Shown: positions 29,685 to 38,083 of the stretch, in pieces
How positions within the stretch are numbered: the first letter of the stretch is position 1
Layout: each line of letters begins with the position of its first letter
Origin: Phascolarctobacterium sp.
GTDB lineage: Bacteria > Bacillota > Negativicutes > Acidaminococcales > Acidaminococcaceae
Length of the DNA stretch: 64,000 nucleotides
Direction: 5' to 3'
NCBI GenBank assembly: GCA_004558595.1
Contig: SFCN01000001.1
Span: forward strand, 13,040-77,039
The notes under the pieces: generated by a model
What the model saw: the letters and a program-made list of their open reading frames with translations, nothing else
Databases searched by the model: none
Told to the model about the DNA's origin: nothing
Translations under genes and position numbers: made by a program

Positions 29685-29713
29685 ATTATAGACTATCTAT
29701 TTATAAAAAGCAA
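29685..29713 (-). promoter_or_regulatory. Promoter of the AbiE-like operon (and rqcH)
   Basis: Minus strand TTGCTT (29708-29713), 17 bases, TATAAT (29685-29690). The transcript should start about 40 bases before the antitoxin ATG; the antitoxin is expected to bind near here. Confidence 0.65.
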
Positions 29714-29755
29714 TGGTAACAAACGAAATTTTTTATCTTTTTAGGTGCAAAAGTC

Positions 29756-29784
29756 TTGCCAAAAGGCTTATTATATGGTAATAT
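29756..29784 (+). promoter_or_regulatory. Promoter of the tRNA-Asp-Gly-Trp cluster
   Basis: TTGCCA (29756-29761), 17 bases, TAATAT (29779-29784). It starts transcription about 20 bases before tRNA-Asp. It is divergent from the AbiE promoter, the two -35 boxes being about 40 bases apart. Confidence 0.65.
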
Positions 29785-29809
29785 ATATACCTGTCAGACA
29801 CCTGACATT

Positions 29810-29886
29810 GGCCCGGTGGTTCAGTTGGTTAGAATGCCGCCCTGTCACGGCGGAGGTCGTGGGTTCGAGTCCCATCCGGGTCGCCA
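29810..29886 (+). tRNA. tRNA-Asp (anticodon GTC)
   Basis: Cloverleaf with acceptor GGCCCGG/CCGGGTC, anticodon arm GCCGCCCTGTCACGGCGG with GTC, T-arm GTGGGTTCGAGTCCCAT and encoded CCA; 77 bases. Tgt modifies G34 of this tRNA to queuosine. Confidence 0.97.
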
Positions 29887-29888
29887 AT

Positions 29889-29963
<75 letters not shown>

Positions 29964-29964
29964 T

Positions 29965-30038
29965 AGGGGTATAGTTCAATGGTAGAGCACCGGTCTCCAA
30001 AACCGTCGATCTGGGTTCGAGTCCTAGTACCCCTGCCA
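29965..30038 (+). tRNA. tRNA-Trp (anticodon CCA)
   Basis: Acceptor AGGGGTA/TACCCCT, anticodon loop CTCCAAA with CCA, T-arm CTGGGTTCGAGTCCTAG, encoded CCA; last of three tRNAs in one transcript. Confidence 0.96.
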
Positions 30039-30047
30039 AGATAGTTA

Positions 30048-30078
30048 GCCTGAGCGAAAGCTCGGGCTTTTCTTTTTC
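30048..30078 (+). terminator. Terminator of the tRNA cluster
   Basis: GCCTGAGC-GAAA-GCTCGGGC followed by TTTTCTTTTTC, ten bases after tRNA-Trp. Confidence 0.92.
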
Positions 30079-30095
30079 TATAGACCTAATAATAA

Positions 30096-30144
30096 CAAAA
30101 ACAGGATTTAGAACGCAGATATTGCACTAAATCCTGTTTTTTAT
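30096..30144. terminator. Bidirectional terminator before the acyl ligase stop
   Basis: Arms AAACAGGATTTAG (98-111 region of 30,000) and CTAAATCCTGTTT pair fully and have T-runs on both strands. It ends the biotin-linked operon on the minus strand and backs up the tRNA terminator. Confidence 0.85.
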
Positions 30145-30145
30145 T

Positions 30146-31384
30146 TTACAGCTCCCACTTTCCTAGAGCCAGCTTGTCTATCTTACCACTTTCATTGCGT
30201 GGTAAATGCTCCAGAAAGACGAATTGCTTGGGCAGCTCATAGTCCTCCAGGGTTTCCCTGAGCAGTTTCACCAGCTCCTGCTTCCTATAGCTCGCTGTGG
30301 TCGCTACATAGGCTACCAGAACGTCTGCGTCTCCCTCGTGTTTAGCAAGCACTGCCGCCTCGACTACACCAGGTAAATCCGTCAGCGCTGTAGTGACCTT
30401 TACGGAGCTTACCTTACGACCATTCACATTGCAAATATCGTCAGTGCGTCCTAAAAAGTGTAGCCAACCATTCTCGTCCACATAGCCCCTATCCTTTAAG
30501 GAGAAGGGCATCCCAATCTCCTCCACATGATAAGGAGTGTCGATAAAAATCTCCTCTTCATGAATGGTAATACCAACTCCCTTAAAGGGCCTGCCAATCA
30601 CCGTTCTATCCTCGGTCATATCCTTATCCTTGATATAGGTGATATAATTGAGCTCGCTGGCTCCATAATAAAGGGTAATCTCCGTATTAGGAAATACAGC
30701 TAACAGCTTATCCGCCTCCTGCCGTCCCATGGTTTGGGAACCGCTAATGATGTAACGAACGCTCTCATTTGCCGCACTCATAAATTTTGGCAACAGCATG
30801 AGCTTGGAAGGAATCAAATATAAAGTATTGACATCATATTGATGCATGAGCTGCAGCCAGTGCTTAGGACGAAATTTTTCCGTAACAATCAAGGTTCCTC
30901 CTGCAGCTAATACGCCCATATAAATATTCAAATTCCCAGTGAAGGCTAAGCTGCCCTGACAAAAAATAATTGTCTGCTCATCCACGCCAAAAATGCGATT
31001 CTGCTCCGGAAAAAAGTCTGCCCAACTGTGGTAATCACGCCAAAGCAGCTTGCTTTTCCCGGTGCTGCCGCTAGTCATTACGCCCATGCAGGCACGCTCA
31101 GGAATATGGCCCAGCTCAAATTGTTGCTTCTTACTCAGTTCGGTGGCGATAATGGGCCTCATTGCCGTACCACTAAAGGCCACAAATTTTAGCAGCTGCT
31201 GGGCGATGGTATCCTCGTGAATAAAAACAGCCGGCTCATCCATAGTTGTCGAGGAACGGAGCTTCTTAGCCTCTGCTACCAGCTGACCGTAGGTGAAGCT
31301 GGCAGCATCGTCCACTAAAGCGAGCTTGTCCTGGGGTTGGGCCGCTAGCATTTCCAAATAATCTGTATAACTTCCGTATGCCAT
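30146..31384 (-). CDS. AMP-dependent acyl ligase of the biotin-linked operon (YhfT-like)
   Basis: A 412-residue member of the ANL adenylating superfamily, shorter than usual (500 or more). The core motifs are present: P-loop MGVMTSGSTGKSKLLWRD, YYGASELNYI, GRTDDICNVNGRKVSSVKV and the C-terminal catalytic Lys in PRNESGKIDKLALGK. Family members activate carboxylic acids as acyl-AMP then thioester. One base after the thiolase stop, in an operon with bioY; Bacillus yhfS-yhfT-bioY2 has the same partners and is BirA-regulated. The substrate (perhaps a pimelate precursor) is inference. Confidence 0.8.
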   Translation of the reverse strand: MAYGSYTDYLEMLAAQPQDKLALVDDAASFTYGQLVAEAKKLRSSTTMDEPAVFIHEDTIAQQLLKFVAFSGTAMRPIIATELSKKQQFELGHIPERACMGVMTSGSTGKSKLLWRDYHSWADFFPEQNRIFGVDEQTIIFCQGSLAFTGNLNIYMGVLAAGGTLIVTEKFRPKHWLQLMHQYDVNTLYLIPSKLMLLPKFMSAANESVRYIISGSQTMGRQEADKLLAVFPNTEITLYYGASELNYITYIKDKDMTEDRTVIGRPFKGVGITIHEEEIFIDTPYHVEEIGMPFSLKDRGYVDENGWLHFLGRTDDICNVNGRKVSSVKVTTALTDLPGVVEAAVLAKHEGDADVLVAYVATTASYRKQELVKLLRETLEDYELPKQFVFLEHLPRNESGKIDKLALGKWEL

Positions 31385-31385
31385 C

Positions 31386-32525
31386 CTACGCCTCCACCCT
31401 TTCTAACAACAGCGCAGTACCAATCCCTCCGGCTGCTGCTACGCTGGCGCAGCCTAAGCGGCCGTCGCAGCGCTTCAAGGCCTCCAACAAATGCAAGGTT
31501 ATAATGGCGCCTGAGGCTCCATAGGGATGCCCATAAGCCAAGGCTCCGCCAAATGCGTTATATTTATCCACGCTTTTAGAAAAAGCACGCCCAAAAAGCA
31601 CATCAATTACCGCAAAGGCTTCGTTAATCTCAAAATCATCTATATCGGCTTCCGTCAAATGGTGTTTAGCTAAAAGCTTCTCTAAGGCTGTCACGGCTGT
31701 ACGGGGGCTTACCAAAGGGTCCCCACCGCAGGCCACGGATCCAAGAATTTTCGCTTGTGGCTGCAGCTTATGCTCCTGAGCATATTTTTCAGAGCACACA
31801 ACCACGAAGGCAGCGCCATCATTAATTAGGCAGGAGTTGGCCGCCGTAATAAAATTGCCGTCCTCCAGAACCTTGGGCAAGCGATCCAACAATTTTTGGC
31901 TCATGCGAGGGCGTATGCCCTCGTCCTTGGTTGCGCCAAAGCAGGGCACGATAATCCCCTCTAGGCAGCCCTGCTTTTGTGCTTCCGCAGCCATACGATG
32001 GCTACGCAAAACCCACGCGTCCAGCTCAGCCTTGCTGACCTGTTCCCGCTGGCAGGCCAGCTCCGCTCCCTCCAGCATCACCGTTTCACGGTGAATACCC
32101 GGCATAAACTTAGCCACGCTGTACCAGCTATCGCCCCTGTAATCCGGATGATTGGGATTATAACCACGGCGCGGCTGAGTACTGCTGCTTTCAAAGCCTC
32201 CGGCTACGATGCAGTCCGCCTCGCCGCTGGCGATCTTAGCCGCGGCCACGGCAATGCTCTCTAGGCCACTACCGCATTGGACATCAATCGTAAAGGCCGG
32301 CACAGAAATATCAACCTCGGCCTCCAAGGCCATGAGTCTAGCGATATTGCCACCGGCGCCCACGCCGTTGCCGGCAATAATATAATCAGGCTTCTCGATT
32401 TCATATTTCTTTAAAACCTGCCGCAGCACCGCCGCACCCAGCTTTTCCGCCGGCACATGACGATACATACCATTGACCACGCCCACATAGCTGCGTAGTC
32501 CCCCTAAAAGATAGACCTTATCCAT
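31386..32525 (-). CDS. Thiolase-family protein of the biotin-linked operon (YhfS-like)
   Basis: A 379-residue thiolase fold. The nucleophilic Cys is present (TIDVQCGSGLESIAVAA, about residue 88), as is the NEAFAV His region and GGALAYGHPYGASGA. The second catalytic Cys, normally in the C-terminal CIGGGxG motif, is replaced: the sequence reads VAAAGGIG, with Ala at its position. It may therefore not do ordinary condensation. Start at 32525 (MDKVYLLGG) follows AAGGTGG. It lies between bioY and the acyl ligase. Confidence 0.82.
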   Translation of the reverse strand: MDKVYLLGGLRSYVGVVNGMYRHVPAEKLGAAVLRQVLKKYEIEKPDYIIAGNGVGAGGNIARLMALEAEVDISVPAFTIDVQCGSGLESIAVAAAKIASGEADCIVAGGFESSSTQPRRGYNPNHPDYRGDSWYSVAKFMPGIHRETVMLEGAELACQREQVSKAELDAWVLRSHRMAAEAQKQGCLEGIIVPCFGATKDEGIRPRMSQKLLDRLPKVLEDGNFITAANSCLINDGAAFVVVCSEKYAQEHKLQPQAKILGSVACGGDPLVSPRTAVTALEKLLAKHHLTEADIDDFEINEAFAVIDVLFGRAFSKSVDKYNAFGGALAYGHPYGASGAIITLHLLEALKRCDGRLGCASVAAAGGIGTALLLERVEA

Positions 32526-32599
32526 ATTTCCCACCTTATAAGTATCCCCGCATCTGCACCGGACCACAGGCCAAGGTCAAACACGGGGAGCATTTACTA

Positions 32600-33151
32600 T
32601 TATTTATTATCAAAAATACGATGAATAGGACCTGCCAAGAAGGCTGCGCCCAAGCATTTCACAATATCCAAGGGAATAAAGGGCAACACACCGGTCATGA
32701 AGGCCTTATCCCAGGGCATGCCAGTAACCAGCTTTAATTGGACGAAGCCAAAAAGGTAAATCAAGGGAATGCCCACTACACAGCCCAGCAGAGCATAACG
32801 CTTGAAATTATATTTTTCACCGCGAGTCGCCGCCAGGAACACTGCTGTAAACAGGAAGCCAATGATGTAACCGCCGGTTGGGCCAAAAAGCTTGCCCGGT
32901 CCTGCGGTACCACCAGTGAACACCGGCACACCTGCCAAGCCCACCAAAATATACACCAGCATGGTCATAAAGGCCTGCTTCGTGTTGAGCACATAACCCG
33001 TTAAATTAACAATCAATGTCTGCAATGCGATAGGAGACATGGAAAAGGGCAAGGGAATAATGATATAGGCTGACACGCAGTTCATGGCTACCATCAGCGC
33101 CATTTTCGTCATTTCCGCAGTCTTATTTATTGAATGATTATTTGTTGTCAT
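32600..33151 (-). CDS. bioY: BioY biotin transporter (ECF S component)
   Basis: A 183-residue integral membrane protein of the BioY family, the biotin-binding unit of energy-coupling-factor transporters. Typical segments: PLPFSMSPIALQTLIVNLTGYVL, LVGLAGVPVFTGGTAGPGKLFGPTGGYIIGF (GPTGGY signature) and GVLPFIPLDIVKCLGAA. The ATP-binding and EcfT units are not in the window and are probably shared. ATG at 33151; a GTG at 33160 is possible. Part of the BirA-operator operon. Confidence 0.93.
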   Translation of the reverse strand: MTTNNHSINKTAEMTKMALMVAMNCVSAYIIIPLPFSMSPIALQTLIVNLTGYVLNTKQAFMTMLVYILVGLAGVPVFTGGTAGPGKLFGPTGGYIIGFLFTAVFLAATRGEKYNFKRYALLGCVVGIPLIYLFGFVQLKLVTGMPWDKAFMTGVLPFIPLDIVKCLGAAFLAGPIHRIFDNK

Positions 33152-33169
33152 AAGTAACACCAGCCTCGT

Positions 33170-33703
33170 TTATAATTTGATGGCGAAAACCTTAAAGCTT
33201 CCCACATATGCCGCCAGCTCCTGCTCGGCAGCATACACCGCTAGCTCATCACCTGCATAAACTGGAGCCAAAAAGCTAATACGCCAGTCCAGCTCAGTTA
33301 ATCGCAAGGCCTGCTGTAGCCACGCCGCCATGCACAAGCCCGGAATCACAGGATGCTCACCCTGATGAATAATATTCTCATCCCCGGTGTAAGCCACATA
33401 ATCCCGCACCTCCTGTACGGAAAAGACGTGCTTTACAAGCATCTTTCCGGTAGGAACCTCAGCAACCTTGGCCTTACTCCCTAGCTGTTGCTTGGGGAGC
33501 ACCAGAAAGACTTTCAGCTCCTTCACTACCTGCTGCTGGTCGGTGCCCAGCACTTGGATGATGCATTTACGTTCCTTGGTTAATAATACTCGGTTTTCCA
33601 GCTCAGTAGCCTGCCCATGAATATGGGCCTCCACGCCGGCTAAAACCCAGCCACCAAAAAATTTACTATCACTATCCGCCAGTTTATGCGCAAGCTCTAA
33701 CAT
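33170..33703 (-). CDS. MaoC-like hotdog-fold protein of the biotin-linked operon
   Basis: A 177-residue protein whose second half has the hydratase-2/MaoC motif VRDYVAYTGDENIIHQGEHPVIPGLCMAAWL, where the conserved Asp and His of the (D)xxxxH dyad are present. The first half (about 1-95) is unrelated and may be a degenerate hotdog domain. A role in an acyl-CoA hydration or ester step beside the thiolase and ligase is inference. First gene after a BirA-like operator, and it is not part of the Bacillus yhf operon as I recall it. Confidence 0.6.
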   Translation of the reverse strand: MLELAHKLADSDSKFFGGWVLAGVEAHIHGQATELENRVLLTKERKCIIQVLGTDQQQVVKELKVFLVLPKQQLGSKAKVAEVPTGKMLVKHVFSVQEVRDYVAYTGDENIIHQGEHPVIPGLCMAAWLQQALRLTELDWRISFLAPVYAGDELAVYAAEQELAAYVGSFKVFAIKL

Positions 33704-33728
33704 TTTCTAACATCCTTTCATGTAGGAT

Positions 33729-33784
33729 ATTATAAAACAGCCCTGTTATTTAGTCAACCTTTTATGACAAATTAGTTAACATTA
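33729..33784 (-). promoter_or_regulatory. Promoter with a BirA-type operator before the hotdog-bioY-thiolase-ligase operon
   Basis: Minus strand: TTGACT (-35, 33752-33757), 17 bases, TATAAT (-10, 33729-33734). The inverted repeat GTCAAC-N16-GTTAAC (33753-33780) matches the biotin-repressor pattern GTTAAC-N14 to 16-GTTAAC with one substitution, and one half-site covers the -35. Biotin-bound BirA would be expected to block transcription. birA itself is not in the window. Confidence 0.75.
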
Positions 33785-33843
33785 GTTTTTTGCCCTATTA
33801 CTAACCATGCACGACAGAATTGCTGCCTTTCACATTTGGCAAA

Positions 33844-34947
33844 TCATAAAACTAATACATAGGTTAAGGCTCCTAAAAGCGCCAATCCGGCAAAATTATA
33901 GTATAAAAATGTACGCAAATATGTACCGGCTTGGTAAGGATGCTCCGCCACAAAAAGCTTATAAGAAATCACGCTGGCCATGGAAGCGATTAAGGTACCT
34001 AAGCCACCGATATTCACGCCCAAGAGCAGAGCGTCGGCTTCAGAGGTCAATCCTGCTAGCAGCATGGCCGCGGGCACATTGCTGATAAACTGGCTGGCTA
34101 TAGCTCCCGCTAAATAGGTACCAGCGGCAGTTCCCAGAAGGGACTGCTTTAAATAAATTGCTAAACTAGTTTGGCTAATATTGCCAATGAAAACAAAAAA
34201 GCCCACAAAGGTGACGAGCAGGCTATAATCAACCTCCCTCAGCAAACGTCTTTGGCTTGCCAGCACAAAGGCTAAAGTAATGCCCAAAGCCACAGCTTTG
34301 TCCAACCAATGCAGCACCGCCGCGATATTCAGGAACAAAAGTAGCAAAAGTAAGGCTGTTTGCAGCATATTAGGCTTGGCCAGCTCCGGCAGCTCCAGCA
34401 CTAGTTTTTCATTGCGTCCACGCCAGATGAGTAAACCTAAATAGATAACGGACAAAATTCCCGGTATGGCCATCACGCTAAAGAAGCTGCTGGCTGTGTA
34501 ATGGTAGTGAGCATAGAGAAAAAGATTCTGGGGATTTCCCGGAGGCGTCACCATGGAGCCCAAATTAGCAGCCAAGGTCTGCAAAATGATAACCCTCGCC
34601 ACATCCCGTTGCAGCCTTTTACCGATAATCAAAGCTAAGGGCACAAAGGTGATGAGGGCCACGTCATTGGTGACGAACATGCTGGACACATAGGTCACGC
34701 CCACTAATGCCAGCACCACGCCGCGCCAACTAGCGCAGCGCTGCAACAGCTGACAGGCCACCCAATCCAAAAAGCTGACTCTTTTTAGTCCAGCCACCAC
34801 CAGCATCAGGCTCAGCAGAATGCTGAGCACAGCAAAGTCGATATATTCTAGCTTTGGGCGTTCAAAAAAGCTGGAGCCCAGAGCTAGCAGCACTGCCACG
34901 CACAGCACCGTTTCTTGTTTAAAGTATTGTTTAAGCTTAGATAGCAT
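33844..34947 (-). CDS. SLC13/ArsB-superfamily anion transporter
   Basis: A 367-residue membrane protein with about ten segments and ion-transporter motifs SSMFVTNDVALITFVPLALII and TLAANLGSMVTPPGNPQNLFLY in the first half; the second half has ISNVPAAMLLAGL, the mirrored repeat. The SNxP/GNPQN type motifs are typical of citrate/arsenite-type permeases. Start ATG at 34947 follows GAGGCAAG. It stands alone, downstream of comF. The anion is not predictable. Confidence 0.75.
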   Translation of the reverse strand: MLSKLKQYFKQETVLCVAVLLALGSSFFERPKLEYIDFAVLSILLSLMLVVAGLKRVSFLDWVACQLLQRCASWRGVVLALVGVTYVSSMFVTNDVALITFVPLALIIGKRLQRDVARVIILQTLAANLGSMVTPPGNPQNLFLYAHYHYTASSFFSVMAIPGILSVIYLGLLIWRGRNEKLVLELPELAKPNMLQTALLLLLLFLNIAAVLHWLDKAVALGITLAFVLASQRRLLREVDYSLLVTFVGFFVFIGNISQTSLAIYLKQSLLGTAAGTYLAGAIASQFISNVPAAMLLAGLTSEADALLLGVNIGGLGTLIASMASVISYKLFVAEHPYQAGTYLRTFLYYNFAGLALLGALTYVLVL

Positions 34948-34988
34948 TATCTTGCCTCATTGATAATTAATAAAATACGAGCTCTCCA

Positions 34989-35717
34989 CTATAATTGGGG
35001 TGCCGCCAAAGCCAAGCCATGCACATCCCCTGATCCAGCTCTCCGCAACACCGAGGCGGCCTCCGCCATGGTGCTGCCGGTGGTATAAATATCGTCGCAC
35101 AGCAGCACACGCTTGCCGGCTATGAGCCTCTGCGCCCCCGGACTCAGAGCGAAGCAGCCAGCTAGCTCGCTGCGCCGCTCCAAGGGAGCCAGCTCGAAGA
35201 GAGGCGCGGTGCTTCGCACACGCTCCAGTACACTGGCGCAGAATTCACCACCGCGCTGCTCTAGAAGCGGCGCAAAAATTTCCTCTGGCAGGTCGAAGCC
35301 CCGGCGCGCTCTGCGCTCCGGGCTGGTAGGAATGCAGGTAATTACATCATACTGCCCTAACCAACGTAGCTTGGCGGCCGGCATGGCTGCCTCTGCCTCT
35401 TCTCTCAAAAGCGGTAGCAAAGCAGTATTACCGTTAAACTTAATCTCATGCAAAGCATCTTTGATTATACCGTTATATTTATAGAGTAAAAGCACGCTTT
35501 TCAACACATCGCAGGCCTCTGGCTCCGCCTGCCCAGCCAAATATTCTTCACGGGGTTCATACTGCACATATTTTTGTAATATATAGCCCTTACGACATTC
35601 AGGACAGAGGTAAGCCGTGTCGATAACGTTACCGCAAACAGCGCAGCGCCGCGGAAAAATCAGCTCCCGCACCACCTGCGTATAATAGTTCGCTGCTCGC
35701 AAATATTCCTTGAGCAT
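34989..35717 (-). CDS. comF: ComF-family phosphoribosyltransferase-like protein
   Basis: A 242-residue protein with an N-terminal zinc finger (RRCAVCGNVIDTAYLCPEC, about 18-36) and a C-terminal PRPP-binding domain with VLLCDDIYTTGSTMAEA (about 205-221). ComF takes part in DNA uptake and processing in naturally competent bacteria; relatives are widespread in non-competent ones. Its ATG shares one base with the recD2 stop, indicating coupling. Pilus-assembly-like genes 5 kb away would suit competence. Confidence 0.9.
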   Translation of the reverse strand: MLKEYLRAANYYTQVVRELIFPRRCAVCGNVIDTAYLCPECRKGYILQKYVQYEPREEYLAGQAEPEACDVLKSVLLLYKYNGIIKDALHEIKFNGNTALLPLLREEAEAAMPAAKLRWLGQYDVITCIPTSPERRARRGFDLPEEIFAPLLEQRGGEFCASVLERVRSTAPLFELAPLERRSELAGCFALSPGAQRLIAGKRVLLCDDIYTTGSTMAEAASVLRRAGSGDVHGLALAAPQL

Positions 35718-37882
35718 TAGAAAACCTCCATATCCTCCTGTAGCCTTTCCGCAAGCAGACTATGGCGACGCCGTGTTCTGTCGTTCTCCACTGCCGTCAG
35801 CACAGCTCGCTTGCTACCCACTACTAAAACCCTTTGCTTGGCCCTGGTAACTGCGGTGTAGAGCAAATTACGCTGCAGCATCACATAATGACTGGGTACC
35901 ATCAGCAAAATCACATAGGGATACTCGCTACCCTGGGACTTATGGACGCTCATAGCATAGGCCAGCTGCAGTTCATCACACTCTCCCTGAGAATAGGAAA
36001 CAAAATCACCCTCAGGACGCTCAGGATAGGCCACAGTCACCGTCTTACCTTCGATTTTATACACACGGCCAATGTCGCCGTTAAAAACATCCTTTTCGTA
36101 ATTATTGCGAATCTGCATTACCTTATCCCCCACACGCAGCACGTTGCCGGGGATACTAACCTCGGCCTTGGTGGGGCTGGGAGGATTGATATACTGCTGT
36201 AATAATTTATTCAAATTTTGCACGCCGCAGGGACTTTTATGCATGGGGCTCAGCACCTGTACCCGACGCCAATCACCATCCCTAGTTAGCTCCGCATAGG
36301 TACGAGCCACAAAATCCGCTGCCGCAGGCTCATCTAAAAACTCCTGTAAGGCGAACTCGCTCTTAGGTCCGGGAATAAACTCCGGCATCTGCCCATGGTT
36401 AATTTTGTGAGCATTGCGCACGATGGGGCTTACCTCTGCCTGACGGAACACATTTTCCAAGCGCACCACAGGCATTTTGCCTGAGCGAATCATGTCCTGC
36501 AGCACCGAGCCCGCGCCTACAGAGGGCAATTGATCCACATCACCTACGAAAATCAAGCGACAGCCGCCCTTAACAGCCTTCAACAGATGATAGGTCAGAT
36601 TAATATCCAGCATGGAGGCCTCGTCTATAATTATTGCCTCAGCATCCAAGGGATCCTCATCGTTTTTGCCAAAATAGAGCCCATCCCCACTGGGCTGGAA
36701 CTCTAATAGTCGATGCACCGTCAGCGCCGGATGCCCTGCAGAATCCGCCAAGCGTCTGGCCGCTCTGCCCGTGGGCGCAGCCAAAAGAATGCGACATCCT
36801 GCCTTTTCTAGCACATTCAAAACACCCTTGACAACTGTGGTTTTACCTGTTCCGGGACCGCCTGTGAGCACAAAAACGCCGTGCTCAAGGCTAGTATAAA
36901 TGGCCTGCCTTTGGGCATCGGCCAACCTAATGCCGGCCTCCCTCTCCCATGCGGCTATCACATCATCAGCGTTAACACGGGTAATGGGCTTGGCCTGATC
37001 CCGCAAATACAACAAACGCCGAGCCGTTTGCACCTCGGCTCGATAGAGATATTCGGGATAAATGAAGCGCACACCCCCGACCTCTTCCAGGCGCAGCCTA
37101 TCCTTTTGTAGCAGCTCGTTAAAAACAAGCTGCACAGCTTCTTGATCCACCACTAAAACACGGGCTGTTTCTCGCACCAAAAGCTCCTCCGGTACACATG
37201 TATGACCAGCGCCCGCAGCTGAAACCAGAGCATAGCTGATGCCCGCCATAAGGCGTTCAGGGCAATCGTGCTCCATGCCCATGGCCATAGCGATTCTGTC
37301 CGCTGTTTTAAAGCCAATGCCATCGATATCATGGGCTAGGCTGTAAGGATTTTCCTTCAAGCGAGTAATGGCTGTGTTACCATACACAGCCTGCAGCTTG
37401 GCGGCATAACCACTGGATACGCCATTGGATTCTAAGAAAAGCATCAGCTCCCTCAGCCCGGACAGCTCCTGATAAGCTTCACCAATAGCTACGGCCTTTT
37501 TCGCGCTGATACCCTTTACTTTAGCCAAACGCTCAGGATATTGCTCCAACACCAGCAAAGTATCCGTGCCAAACATTTCCACAATCCGCGCCGCCGTAAC
37601 CGCACCCACCCCCGGTAAAGCTCCTGAGGCCAAAAAGCGCTCCATGCCCGCAGCTGAGGTGGGCTGCATAACCTGCAGGGAAGCAGCGTTAAACTGCTGG
37701 CCAAAGCGGGCATGCTCAACCCATTCACCCTCCAAGCTCACCTGCTCACCTAAATAGGGGGCTGGTCCACGGTAAACCACAGTAAATTTACCCAAAGCTT
37801 TATTTTCTATTCGCAGTACACTGTACATACCATCATCGCTTTGAAAGACGATGTCGGACACAATGCCCTCCTGCTTTTCCAT
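35717..37882 (-). CDS. recD2: ATP-dependent 5'-3' helicase RecD2
   Basis: A 721-residue superfamily 1B helicase acting without RecBC, in mismatch repair and fork stability. The N-terminal OB/HhH region (about 1-200; GALPGVGAVTAARIVEMF) is followed by Walker A GGPGTGKTTVVKGVLNVL (about 341), motif II IIIDEASMLD, RLIFVGDVDQLPSVGAGSVLQD, and motif VI near YAMSVHKSQGSEYPYV. Length and order are typical. It diverges from the SpeD-like gene. Confidence 0.95.
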   Translation of the reverse strand: MEKQEGIVSDIVFQSDDGMYSVLRIENKALGKFTVVYRGPAPYLGEQVSLEGEWVEHARFGQQFNAASLQVMQPTSAAGMERFLASGALPGVGAVTAARIVEMFGTDTLLVLEQYPERLAKVKGISAKKAVAIGEAYQELSGLRELMLFLESNGVSSGYAAKLQAVYGNTAITRLKENPYSLAHDIDGIGFKTADRIAMAMGMEHDCPERLMAGISYALVSAAGAGHTCVPEELLVRETARVLVVDQEAVQLVFNELLQKDRLRLEEVGGVRFIYPEYLYRAEVQTARRLLYLRDQAKPITRVNADDVIAAWEREAGIRLADAQRQAIYTSLEHGVFVLTGGPGTGKTTVVKGVLNVLEKAGCRILLAAPTGRAARRLADSAGHPALTVHRLLEFQPSGDGLYFGKNDEDPLDAEAIIIDEASMLDINLTYHLLKAVKGGCRLIFVGDVDQLPSVGAGSVLQDMIRSGKMPVVRLENVFRQAEVSPIVRNAHKINHGQMPEFIPGPKSEFALQEFLDEPAAADFVARTYAELTRDGDWRRVQVLSPMHKSPCGVQNLNKLLQQYINPPSPTKAEVSIPGNVLRVGDKVMQIRNNYEKDVFNGDIGRVYKIEGKTVTVAYPERPEGDFVSYSQGECDELQLAYAMSVHKSQGSEYPYVILLMVPSHYVMLQRNLLYTAVTRAKQRVLVVGSKRAVLTAVENDRTRRRHSLLAERLQEDMEVF

Positions 37883-37975
37883 AGCTTCACCACCAATAAT
37901 ATCTCTTCCATAACTGATAAAACAAGCGTTTTTTCATATTATAACACGAAAAAATGCTTTCGTGGAGCATTTAGC

Positions 37976-38004
37976 TTTACAGGCTTTATTTTTTTAGCTA
38001 TAAT
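37976..38004 (+). promoter_or_regulatory. Promoter of the SpeD-like gene
   Basis: TTTACA (37976-37981), 17 bases, TATAAT (37999-38004). A minus-strand TATAAT (37938-37943) with an inverted repeat CACGAAA/TTTCGTG (37945-37964) beside it may be the divergent recD2 promoter. Confidence 0.7.
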
Positions 38005-38083
38005 ATATTATAAGCGAGCCTCCAAGCTAAAGCAGAGCAGACGAGGGCCGCTATTTGCTTATTTTATTTTTAGGGGTGTAAAC

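Noticed and set aside
37841..38083. Upstream extension of the SpeD-like frame
   Set aside because: The extension covers the promoter (TTTACA-17-TATAAT), and family similarity starts only after the GTG at 38084.
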